Source of the DNA: Pseudevernia furfuracea
Taxonomy: Eukaryota > Ascomycota > Lecanoromycetes > Lecanorales > Parmeliaceae
Length of the DNA: 64,000 nt
Direction of reading: 5' to 3'
Assembly: GCA_022315425.1 (NCBI GenBank)
Contig: JAIUPT010000053.1
Span: 1-64,000, forward strand
The notes beneath the pieces are model-generated. The model was given only the letters and a program-made list of their open reading frames with translations. It was not told the origin of the DNA and searched no databases. A program made the translations under genes and the position numbers. This document shows, one piece after another, positions 50,901 to 60,800 of this stretch (its first letter is position 1; every line of letters begins with the position of its first letter).

Positions 50901-52336
50901 GCTTATAGCATGATGTAGCCCGTCTTTGCATGACGGCCAAGGACAGTGCACAGAGTAAGTCTCACCTATGCAGTCAGGCCCATACTTCCTCAGGGCAGCC
51001 TGGTTTGCGTTCAGCAGAATGCCATCCTCAGCAAACAAGAGAGCAAACAAGGAGGTGCGCTTCTGCATGGCTGACAATCGGATCAGAGCCTTGTCATGAT
51101 CTGTCCTGATCTGGCACATGACAGCTGTCACACAGTAATCCTTCAGCCTCAGCTTGATTGGCTGCAAGCAGTACACATACCTTGTTAGTTTGGTTGGCTA
51201 CATGCAGCACACAGACCCTGTTAATTTGCTTGGCTGCATGCAAAACACAGATACATTCAGTTTGTGAGCCCCCCAGAGGATCACTGGGGAAGGTTCCAGC
51301 TGTAGTGAAATGAATGTTTGGGCTGCCACGGCAGTCAAAACCTTGCAGCTGCAGGGGCATGATGCCATTTCTGAGAACAGATGAAAGGTAGCAGTGGACC
51401 GGGAGGGTCAGAAGCAAAACTTTACTGTTCTTGTGAGTTCGACTGGCCAAGTGGTTCAATCAACCAAAGAGGTCAGAGGGCATCATGCAACAACACATAC
51501 CCAAGGCAGTTTTTCCCCATGCAAACAGCTGCAGCCAGTTCCAGTGATTGCGCACGTTGCTGATTGTAACAGCTGAGGATGCATGGCAGTGATGCAAGCA
51601 AGAGCAATATTGAACACATTTATACCCCAGCACACATTGCAGCAAAGTCATTCCCTTTGCAGCTATGTGCTTTGATGCATGTTATAGCATTGTGGTGGAG
51701 CATTAGATTACCTTACATTTGACCGTTGCAGTCAGATCCAGATTGGAGACGTCAAAAATTGGCTGCATCACATCATGGAATTGCAACCAGCCATTCTCGT
51801 GCTTGTTCTCCTGCCAAAAGGAACACTTTGTTTGTGGCATAGACGCGAGACACAATCACAGGCAAGGAAGCGCATAGGCGTGTGTGCACTTTCCTGAAAG
51901 GGGTGATAGCAAAACATGCACAAACGACTCAAGCAAAACAGTTTGCATCAAACACATGTGGTTGTGTCTCATACCCTTATGCTTCTGGTCCAATCATACC
52001 ACTGGCGCCGCTTTTCAGCTGACATGTGTGCCAGGACCTCTCCATAGTCATCTGATGTGCGTGGAGTGCCAACCTCAGTAGAGCATTCCTATGTTGTGAA
52101 ACAGCAACCTGTATGTATCTTAGGGTACCGTTGTGTACTGCGTGTAACAAACGATGTTTCAGTCACACTGGGCAAGTGCAACAGGTTTGCTGCAACACTT
52201 TGAGGCAAGAGTACGCAGTAAGGTGACTGTGATGGAGTTTTTGGTATTTGGCCAGACTGGCAGATGTACTGGCGTCCCACCTACGAGGGTCAGCAGCAGT
52301 CCCTGGCAGGAAGATTACGAGTGGTTTGTCCATGGT
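39578..52336 (-). CDS. PAS-domain class I cyclic nucleotide phosphodiesterase, copy C (frame-disrupted)
   Basis: Third paralogue. Exons 5' to 3': possible exon 1 near 52336-52210 (weak); 52108-51975 ('GTPRTSDDYGEVLAHMSAEK'); 51810-51712 (intact, 'WLQFHDVMQPIFDVSNLD'); 51161-50966 (intact PAS, 'FALLFAEDGILLNANQAALR'); about 49670-49542; 48736-48632 (105 nt against 104 in A and B; 'VIVHNITQQKRMEL'); 48127-47920 (coiled coil, 'DADTPIDKTLNFL'); 47086-46931 (intact, 'YHVLTESNTDLRQPV'); 45251-45059 (catalytic start, several slips); 44303-44074 ('IHVASVVQMTHMLMHQGEVA', 'ALVHD', 'HPLAVMYNDISPLENHH'); 43141-43093 ('GTDMKKHFDITSRFQ'); about 42300-42216 ('DWDNVKPDDKMLV'); 40988-40893 (intact, 'MLLKCADIGHLAAAPDTHKR'); 39726-39578 ('GFFSIVG', 'NYRSWEAAAAAADSPT', stop). 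Most divergent copy; at least eight 1-nt slips. Confidence 0.86.
39886..39999. repeat. Near-perfect 52-bp hairpin in a copy C intron
   Basis: Left arm 39886-39938 and right arm 39948-39999 pair over about 47 of 53 positions (5 mismatches, 1 gap) around a 9-nt loop. The arms contain 'TTGGCAGGTGTGTG' and 'CACAAGCATCC'. The hairpin lies between the last two exons of copy C. It could be a foldback/MITE remnant or a small-RNA precursor. Confidence 0.85.
40600..40760. repeat. CATT/CATC microsatellite
   Basis: Interrupted runs of (cattcatt), (catc)n and (tgtttgtg) within a copy C intron. Confidence 0.8.
42890..43092. repeat. Minisatellite at the donor of the 'GTDMKKHFD' exon of copy C
   Basis: About eight degenerate ~23-bp units ('aagcatgcccagcagacagg') run up to the donor at 43092. 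The homologous, shorter array is in copy A at 5430-5545. Confidence 0.75.
44304..44530 (-). repeat. Copies of the metal-site exon start in copy C
   Basis: Degenerate repeats of the acceptor plus exon start ('tctgcag' + 'catccatgtggcctcagtgg' region) lie upstream of the acceptor at 44304, e.g. at about 44440-44530. The block at 44330-44380 also matches the corresponding repeat region of copy A (7280-7330). Confidence 0.6.
44774..44972. repeat. (CA)n microsatellites
   Basis: A short (CA)n at 44774-44792 and a longer interrupted one at about 44907-44970, in a copy C intron. They create spurious Thr-His and Val-Cys frames. Confidence 0.9.
45545..45685. repeat. 64-bp direct repeat, two units
   Basis: 'cctcaggcatctttgcaact' + 'tggtttagctgcatgagtga' occurs twice with a 64-bp period inside a copy C intron. 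Confidence 0.75.
46671..46707. repeat. Perfect 18-bp inverted repeat, 1-bp spacer
   Basis: TGTGGCAGCTTCATTGGC (46671-46688), G, and its exact reverse complement (46690-46707). It lies in an intron of copy C. Confidence 0.9.
47101..47322 (-). repeat. ATT-tailed dispersed element (family 1)
   Basis: Minus-strand core 'gctgctctggagagtcaacc', then 'cttgtcc' and 'gctagcacagcacgagctga' + 'aaagcgttttt', followed by about 130 bp of AT-rich trinucleotides. It abuts exon 47086-46931. Confidence 0.65.
48880..48983 (-). repeat. ATT-tailed dispersed element (family 1)
   Basis: Minus-strand core 'gacaagacttgtcctgcatg', then 'acctagcccagcttgagctg' and 'aaaagcgtttttgattattg'. In an intron of copy C. Confidence 0.7.
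49265..49541 (-). repeat. ~33-bp array starting at a splice donor of copy C
   Basis: Read on the minus strand, the intron starts at CT|GTAAGCTTTCAG (donor at 49541). About eight units of 33-34 bp follow, each beginning CTGCAAGC, CTGTGAGC or a variant and then CTTTCAG or CTCTCAA. The donor context is therefore repeated down the intron. Confidence 0.75.
50695..50962. repeat. 54-bp minisatellite, 5 units, next to the PAS exon of copy C
   Basis: Units of 'gtagcccatccttgcatgac' + 'ggccaaggacaatgcatag' type, period 54 bp, begin within 25 bp of the donor of exon 51161-50966. The period is a multiple of three, so open frames run through it without coding meaning. Confidence 0.85.
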
Positions 52337-53784
52337 ATGGAGAATATTCAGCTCATTCCATAATCCAGACTCTATCGAACACGTTTCGTGCAGCATAGCC
52401 ATGATGCAGCTGAACCCAAGTGGAGCACCGAGTATGGTGTACACTTGCACAATGCGATGGGACAACCCAGGATCAGCCAACACTGCGACACCGAATTAGC
52501 GACTTGCAAGGTAATCGTAAGGTTTGCAAGGGCACGACTTCCAGGGTAAATGTCAGCTAAGCAAGATCAGTGCTTCTGAAAGCTGGCGACTGAACTCGAG
52601 CGTCTCATTGCAAAGTGCTGGATCATGACTCGTAAAGGACCATCTGTGCGACACCGCATTTATGGGTGAGGCACTCTAATCAACGTATTAGTCGTGTCTG
52701 ACATAGTCTCGCAAACAGTCGAGATCATTGATCGGATGATCGCGATTCTGATTCTACCGGAAAGATCCACGAAACATACTAAAGCGATCATCTTGCGGAT
52801 GTGATCTTGTTCAACTGGTAAGACTACCTCAGGTAAAGCCCTTTATCTAAAACCGGAAGCTGGCGTCAGCCTGTACATTGTGGACTTTGGTGTTAAGAGA
52901 TGATTCAACGACAGATGTGATGATGTGTGATGATGCCACAAATGTGCGTGATGGATGCAGCACGTCTGGCTGGACACGAACTGCCGAAAAAGTCACGAAT
53001 GAGTTATTGTCACAGGAACCGATTGACACAGAGCCCGCTGATTATCAGAGGACCTCGTATGAATGACCATAGGACGCTGGCGCTGAGTGGTTATGCTATC
53101 AAATGCCAGTAGTCCTAAGTTGTATCTGTACGCATATGGTGCTACGATGGCAGAGGGAGCACCATCCAAGGGGAAACACCACTGGACTGGCAAAAAGATC
53201 ACAACAGCCATGTGTCAGCGCGCGAGCAACACCTCTGAGCATGCATAAGCATTGATCAGTACTATGATAGAATAATCCCAGCTGAGCTGGCCCGCACATA
53301 CACACAGCTCAACTCTCAGCTTGGAGACGTGCAAAACGTTGTGAAGTTGCACTTGCATGGAACAATAATGAAACCAGACTAGCTCTGCCGCTGTCAATAG
53401 GCGCAGAAGCAACAATTGCAGTTACACACAGACCATGGCAGTTGAAAGCTTGACCACGAGCTGTGAATCTCAGCAAAAGCTGGGATGTCGAGTCTTTTAA
53501 GCTCCAGATAGCTCACAGGGCCAAAGGGAATAAGATTTTTCCAGCGACATGCCAATGGTGCCAAACATCCAGCAATGATGCTGAAAAACGTTGCATGATA
53601 GATGCAGTTGCACTGGCAAGCATATTGCCATTACTTTGGTTGCTAGCGTATGGCTACACATTGCTCCAGAGGCTCTTGGTACGATCGCTGAAAAGCAAAA
53701 ACTTTTCTTTTTCTCTTCTTTCTATGGCTACGCGTCTTGTGCAGCTTTGCAGGACAACAGCAAATACCCAACACGGTATCAGAT
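52337..53784. other. No gene recognised
   Basis: Several open frames on both strands without family signature. Probably 5' flank of copy C and 3' flank of the basic-tail gene. Confidence 0.4.
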
Positions 53785-54000
53785 CTATTGCATTTCTGTG
53801 TTGACAACTCGCTCGACAGGCCCCTCTGCCTGTGCTAGTGCTGCTGCCGCCGCCTCTTGCTGGGCTTTTGCCTCCTGCTTCTGTTTCTGCTTGCGCTTGC
53901 GGCGCATTCGGTTGATGTGGGCCTTCTTGCCCTTCTGTGTGGCCGCAGTCTTCCTAGCCTGCCCTTGCGCCTCCTTCTGCTGCCGCTGCCGCCTCTCCTC
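53785..54000 (-). CDS. Terminal exon of an unrecognised protein with a Lys/Arg-rich tail
   Basis: After a good acceptor (CACCGCAG|GAGGAG, 54001) a 71-codon frame runs to a stop at 53785-53787. It is highly charged: 'EERRQRQQKEAQGQ', 'KKAHINRMRRKRKQKQK', then an Ala-rich helix and 'GPVERVVNTEMQ'. The composition suggests a nuclear/nucleolar or RNA-associated coiled tail, but the family is not recognised and the upstream exons were not found. Its exon start is echoed twice in the upstream intron (see next entry). Confidence 0.5.
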   Translation of the reverse strand, partial: EERRQRQQKEAQGQARKTAATQKGKKAHINRMRRKRKQKQKQEAKAQQEAAAAALAQAEGPVERVVNTEMQ

Positions 54001-54250
54001 CTGCGGTGCCACTCAACACTGGTTATAGGTTTGTAAAGGGTTTGCTCAATGGTATTTAGGGTATGGTCGACGGTGTTCTCCAGGTTTTCTCAAGGTATTC
54101 TGCTGCTGCTGCCGCCTGTCCTCCTGCAGTGCCACACAACAGTGGTCAGGGTTTGGTCAATAGTCTGCAAAGTATGGTCAACAGTACGCTAGGATTCCTC
54201 TGCCGCGGCCCGCCTCGTCTCTCTTGCAGTTGCAGTGCCGCTGTGCTGAG
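54001..54250 (-). repeat. Two echoes of the acceptor and exon start of the basic-tail exon
   Basis: On the minus strand the true edge reads GGCACCGCAG|GAGGAGAGGCGGCAG. At 54123 the intron contains GGCACTGCAG|GAGGACAGGCGGCAG, and at about 54205-54240 a weaker third version. A separate 66-bp direct repeat lies at about 54531-54662. Confidence 0.75.
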
Positions 54251-54834
54251 TATGTTGTTTTTTGTTGATCAACAGTGTTGAGGGTTTGGTCAACAGGGTT
54301 TAGGGTTTAGTCATCAGCATTTGGTATTTGGTCGACAATGTCTCAGGGTACGATGCTACTTTTTGCAAACACTGTGCACCAGATTCATGAGATTTGAGGC
54401 AAAGGATTCTGAGATGACTTGCATCACAATTGATGATGCACAGACCAACCAGCAACATCACACCATGGGTCCAGCAACTTGTGTATGAACAAGTGTGCAG
54501 CCCAGTGTGACCTGAAGCTCATAGATCAATGTCAGCATGTGCTCATCAGCGCGACTCAGCTCAAAACAGGAGTGAGCGCAGCAGAGCAACACACATGTCA
54601 GCATGTGCTCATCAGCGAGACTCAGCTCAAAACAGGAGTGAATGCAGCAGAACAACACACATGTGGACGGTATCATTAACAAGTCAAGGACGCAGACACA
54701 AAGCAGACGAACAAGCTCCCATTCACATTTTTTGGCTTCACCCTTATGATCACTTTTTATTTTACATTATGCCTGACAACCCTCAACTGCACCCTTACAA
54801 ACCTTTATTGCACACCATGCCTGATTAGTCATGA
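54251..54834. repeat. Spacer with a 66-bp direct repeat
   Basis: Two units containing 'gtcagcatgtgctcatcagc' start at 54531 and 54597. The rest is AT-moderate sequence with degenerate 'gggtttggtcaaca' repeats and no recognised gene. It separates two minus-strand genes. Confidence 0.6.
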
Positions 54835-57800
54835 TTACTTGACAAGATCCATAGCTGAGCAGCAAACCTGCTCAGCCTCCGAAGACCGCACGAACTCATT
54901 GGCGTGCTTCTCATGAGTGCCACGCTTGTACGCCACATTCGTCTTCTCCTTGAGTGCAGTCTCAGTGAAGGCATCAGCTTGGACAGTCTTTCCCTGCTTC
55001 CTCAGCACAATGGCCTTTTCTATGCAGGCTGCTGGGTGGCGGGGGGTCAGCTCCAGGGCTCTGTTCAGGTATGCCAGGGCCTCATTGTAGTTGCCACACT
55101 TACGCTCCAGAGCACCCAAAGCGCCTGCATGCAGTCATTTGTTACTTCATTTGTGCATTCAGAATTCCGTTGTAGTTGCCACACTTGCGCTGCAGAGCAC
55201 CCATAGCTCTCAATTGTTACTTCATTCACTCATTCATTCAAGAACACTGCTAACCATGCATTCGTTCATTCAGACATGGAAAGACAAGGCTTGTCCTGCT
55301 CATCCCTAGCTCATCATGAGCTGTAAAGTGTGGTCATTATCATTGTTGTGATTATTAATCATGCATTCGTCCATGTGTTCACTTATTCATTCATCCGTTT
55401 GTTTGTTGTTCATTCGTACAAAGTCTCTGTTTCCTCCATCCCCAAAGAGCTTACTCTGGGTGAAGGTTTCCCTGGGATCCAGCTCCAGAGCTTTCAGGTA
55501 CAGCTCGCGAGCTTTGTCTGTGTTGCCATTAGTCATCTCCAGCGCGGCCCAGGCATGCCAGCAGGGCACCGAGCGCGGCTGTACCAAGGTGGCCTTCTGC
55601 AACATGTCCCTGGCCAGCTCTGTGTTGCCCTCGGCTGCTTCTGCCAGCGCCCAGCTCTGCGTAAAAAGAGGAACATGGCAGGTGGTGAAAAAGGTGAAGA
55701 AGAAGGTGAAGCATTTGAAAAAGAAGTTAACAGGGGTGAGAAAGAGGAAAGAAGAGAAAAAAGATGAAGAGGAAGGCTGTAGAAGGATTGCGCTAATGCA
55801 GGGCACAGTGTTGACTTGGGGATCTGCATTTTGGCAAGTACTGTGAAAGACAGAGACAGCAAAAAAACAGTCAAGGGAGAAGAAAAAGGACAAGAAGAAG
55901 AAGAACCAAACAGGACGAAGGGAAGGTAGGGCAGCGAAAAACAGGCAAGGGGGAAGAGGAAGAAGAAGACAAAGAAGAGCCAAGCAGGAAGAGGGCAAGA
56001 CATGATGACAAGCAGCATCCACCAGTACCTGCTCCAGCCATTGCTCCACAAGGCAATGTGGTCACAACACAATGACAACCCCATGTAAAGAAAGAAGAAA
56101 ACCAGAAAGAAGGACCGAAAAAGAAGGAAGGGAAGGAGAAGAAGAAGACAAATCACAACCGAGGGAACAAAACAACTACACCTGCAGGACGTACGCGTTG
56201 TCGGGCTCCAGCTGCACAACTTGATGCAGAAAGACGAAACCAGCAAGAAGAAGAAGAGGAAGCAGCAAAAGAAAAGGGAAGGTGAAGACTAGTCACAACC
56301 AAGGGGGAAAGAACAAACACCCCACCTGCAGAACATATGCGTTGTTGGGCTCCAGCTGCTGCCCCCTAGCAAACAGCTCCCGGGCCTCCTGCAAATGGCC
56401 CTCCTCCAACTCCAGACGTGCCAGGGTGTGCAGATTGGCTACATGGGATGGGTCTGCCTTGATACCCGCCACCAGATACTGCCTGGCCAGCTTGCGCTTG
56501 CCAGCCTTCCACTCTAGCGTGCCCAGCATGCCCAGCCCTCGTGTGCTGGTTGGCTCCAGTTGCAGCAGCCCTTGCAGCAGCTCACGAGCCTGCAGGAACG
56601 TTCCCAGGATAGGATATGTTGTGACTCATCAGACATCCTGGCATGAAAGCACAGGTGTATGTGGTATGCAACAAAATCAAGCTGGTGGGAGTTCTGTTCG
56701 AAAAAAGAGCCTAATGTCCTGTTGTTGGTACTTTGGGCCAAATAACAAAAGCGCATTCCTGCAACATTCACATATGCTGAGCCGGGCCCTGAAGAATCTA
56801 AGTCACACAAGCAGCACAAAAACTGTTTCTTCTGCAAGAGTTGCATGTTGCTTGTGCAATTCATTTTCTGGAGTGCACAGCTCAGGGTACATGAGTGTTG
56901 TAGGGATGCGTTTGACTTATGCAAAGAAGAGGCACAGTCAATACCACGCTGGTGCAGCTCCTGAATGGCATCCTATTTGAAGAAAAGAAAAACAGAACAA
57001 AAGGAGTCCATACGTTTCAGCACCAATTTGATGGCAAGCCAAGTATGATACCGGGCTGCCCAGGCTGCTCAAGTTTGCTCATATATGCACAATCAGTCGC
57101 TGATTGGAACCATGCTGTTGTATCGCTTTGGTCATGCATGCTTCGCCTGCCTCTTGAGCACACTTTACAACCGACCATACATGAAGAGTTCTGCACCTCT
57201 GCTCACCTGGGAGAGCTAGTGGCACCTCCAAGCATGCTTGTCTCATGAAGCCTTTTGAACAGCATTGAACAATCTCTGCAACTGCAGATGCACTATGGTA
57301 AAGCCCATTGTAGACCACCACAAAGTTTACAGCAGGGGTTAACTTAACCCGCACGTACCTAGCTCATCATGAGCTGGAAAGCATAGTGATTGTCATTATT
57401 GTTATTACCAGGGGTTGTGTGACTGATGCAAAGAAGAGGCGCACCTGGAACAGGTTGTCACCCTTGATATCTTGGTTTGCAGATGAAGTATGGTGCAGCC
57501 CATTCCAAACCAACTACAAAGCTTTCAGCAAGAGATGTGTGACTGATGCAAAGAAGAGGCACACCTGGAACAGGTTGTCACCCTTGAACTCTTGGTGAGC
57601 CCATTTGAAGAGCAGCTTGACTGGCTGAGTCAGCTCCAGGCCCTGCAGGGGGGGGTCCTTGGGGACGGCATCCAGGGCCCGCCTGTACAGCCGTCGAGCT
57701 GACGTGTCATTCCTGCACACAAAGCACAGCATGTCAGCACGTGTCAGTTTTAATTACTAAAACATGAAAGTTGCACAAAGCTGAGCTGAAGGTTTTCTAG

Positions 57801-60800
57801 TATGCTGCAGGTGGATAAACCATCCACTTGATCCATCCATTTGATTTGTAGGTGAAAGTATATATGCTGTCTAATCCTGTCAGCCAGCCTGGTGTTGAAA
57901 GCTCTCCAGAAAGGCTTGACAGACTGCTTGTGGTGTAGACAGACAATTGATACCAAAGAAGGTCTCAAACAGGCTTGATCAACTGCGTGTATTGGCTGCC
58001 AGCAAGCACCATGCGTGTGTGCAAACCACAGTCATACGCGTGACACTGCGCAGTGAGAGACTGTCTGCTGTCACAGCCCAGCTAGTGTTGACTTGAGCAG
58101 GATCTGAAACAACTCCCAATATTGAAACACAGTTTTACTGGCCCCAGGTCTGAATTTAGATTTGTGCGGTAGGATGATATTTCCAAGCCGAAAAAGACAT
58201 GGCAGGATTGAAAAGCGAGAGCGCTTATTCTGTATGGCATTCTGAAGCACAGCATTGCAGCACAAGCAAGCCAGGTTGGATTGTGACCATGGCTTGGTGA
58301 CTTCATGCTGACCTGGATTTTGCTTGTGAATGACGAATCTTGTCTTGCTTTCTTTGGCAGAGTTGCCCAGCTATACTGCATAGCATTCTGAGGTGCGAAT
58401 TTGCAGCAGAAACAAGCCAAGTGTCTGACAGTGACCATTGTTCAATGACTTCAGTCGCACCTATGTTGCTTCTGCTGCACAAGTTGCACCTCGGGATGCT
58501 ACGCGGAACAACTGATCAACTCTGCCAGGACAGTCTCAAGACAACATCCCTTCTTCAAAGACGACAGACAGAAGAAGAGACCATCTGTACAGACTCTGCC
58601 AGGAAAGCAAAACAAGGTCCCTCATTCAAAGGAACAAACATAACAAGGAGACTGACATCATGAATATGTATCTTAGACTTCTTCTTTTGTTTGTTGCTCT
58701 GCATGAGGGAACTTGTCTCGCTTTCTCAGCACAGTGGGTACAGAAGACCAATTTCATGAACATGAATTTCAGTCTTCTTTTTCTTCTATTTGCTGCTTTG
58801 AATGAGACCATCTGTACAGACTCTGCCAGGAAAGCAAAATAAGGTCCCTCATTCAAAGGAACAAACATAACAAGGAGACTGACATCATGAATATGTATCT
58901 TAGACTTCTTCTTTTGTTTGTTGCTCTGCATGAGGGATCTTGTCTCGCTTTCGCAGCATGATCATAAATCTTATTTGAAATTGGCAAGTCAAAGATGACG
59001 ACAAAAGAAATGAAATGCGACTGCAATGATGTGGGTTTGGCGGCTGACCCTGACCTGAGGTCAAACTGCATTTGGAATTGACTGGTCAAACATGAAAACG
59101 AAGCAACAAAATGAGAGACTGCAATGACATGGATTTGAAATTGACGAGTCGAACATGAAATTGAAGCCAACAAAATGAGGGACTGCAACAACATGGTTTG
59201 AAACTGGCTAGTCAGACATGAAAATGAAGCCAACAAAACGAGAGACTGCAATGACATGGTTTTGGAATTGACCAGTCAAACATGAAAATCAAAGCCAATA
59301 AAATGAGACAGCAATGACATGGATCTGGAATTGACCAGTCAAACATGAAAACAAACCCAACACATTGAGACTGCAATAACATGAGTTTGGCAGTTGACAT
59401 GAGGACAAACTCCATTTGAGCCCAGCTGGACATGACCCAATTGAAGGAGGTAACAAATGAACAAGTCTGCAGGGGTGAAAAGCTGGGTCTGCAATGACAT
59501 GGAATTGACCGCTCACCTGAGATCAAATTCCATTTGAGCCCAGCTAGACATGACCCGGATGAAGGAGGTGACAGCCCTGATGAGCTGCGTATGCTGCTGT
59601 GAGCCACGCTCTGCCTCGCCGTTGGGACTGGCGTTTGCCTTCAGCTTGATTTGGATGAGCTCGGCAGCTGCTCGGTAGAAGCAGCGCGCTGCAGGAATGC
59701 TGGCGTTCTTCATGTTGCTGCTGGCCATGCGCCGCTCCATGTTTGCCAACTGCACGTCAGGGAAATGTATCACAGATGTTGAAAGAAAAGACTACCACTT
59801 TTGGGTTGGATTTGATGAGAAGTAAAATGTTATATCAGGCTGCCCAATAGCGAGGGTACACACATGTGGCTTGTGTTACCGTTCTGTGTTTGCTAACTGC
59901 ATGTAAAAGCAGGTGCATCACAGATGTTGCTTGGTTTGCAGCTCTGTGTTTGCTAACTGCACGTAAGAGAAGTGCATCACAAATGTTGCTTGAGAAACCC
60001 TCAAACCATGATCCCATGCTCAAAGAAGATGCATGCAGGGCTTAGATCAATGGTTTTAGGGAGTGAACCCTAAACCCATACTTTCAGCTGCTCAAAGCAG
60101 GTGCGTGCAGGAGGCCCACCTGGGCCCAACCCTCAGAGTTGACCGGATCCTTGACTAAGTGACTAGTCATCAGCGCACGTGCTTGAGAGAACTGCATGTC
60201 TCTGGACATCTGGCGCACAAACTCTGCCACCACCTCATACTTCTTGGGCACCCGCTGCTTAGTGGCGTGGGCCTTGGCATGGTGAAGGGCATTGTCAAGG
60301 GCAGACTGGTTGCCTATCGGGCACCAGGACTGGGACCAGCTGAAAGGCCATGGTCAGCTCCCCAAAGGAGAGGATGTCCCCGAGGTACACCTCTGTGTCT
60401 ACCATTCTGGGTAGCTTCACCTTGTTGACAAAGGTGGTGCCGTAGGGCTTCAGACATGTCACCAGACAGCTGCACGTGGGCAGGTGTGAGTCAGTGCGAA
60501 GTCATGCAGGAAGTATGAGTACAGATTGACTGCAGCAGCTTGGTGGCGATGTACTTCAGGATCACAGCTTACGATAGTGGACACTCAGCCCACAAGAGTG
60601 GACAGAGGCCTGCATGAGTGGACATAAGCCTCCTGGAAGGTTTTGGTTCATGTTTTGTTCAGCAGAAGACTTGGAGCAGAAGGAGCATGTGTGTTTTTGC
60701 AACCAACAAGGTCGAGGCATTACAATGTTCCGGGATGACGCAAACACTGAGCAAGCCATTTCAGACATGTATAACTGACAGCACTTCACAGAATAGTACA

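Noticed and set aside
50634..50950. Repeated 18-residue 'protein' continuing the PAS exon of copy C
   Set aside because: It is the 54-bp minisatellite beyond the donor at 50966; paralogues end the exon at this point.
55361..55846. Plus-strand frames of 145-161 residues
   Set aside because: Antisense to the TPR exon 55656-55455 and to GA/CT-rich intron sequence; the minus-strand exon explains the openness.
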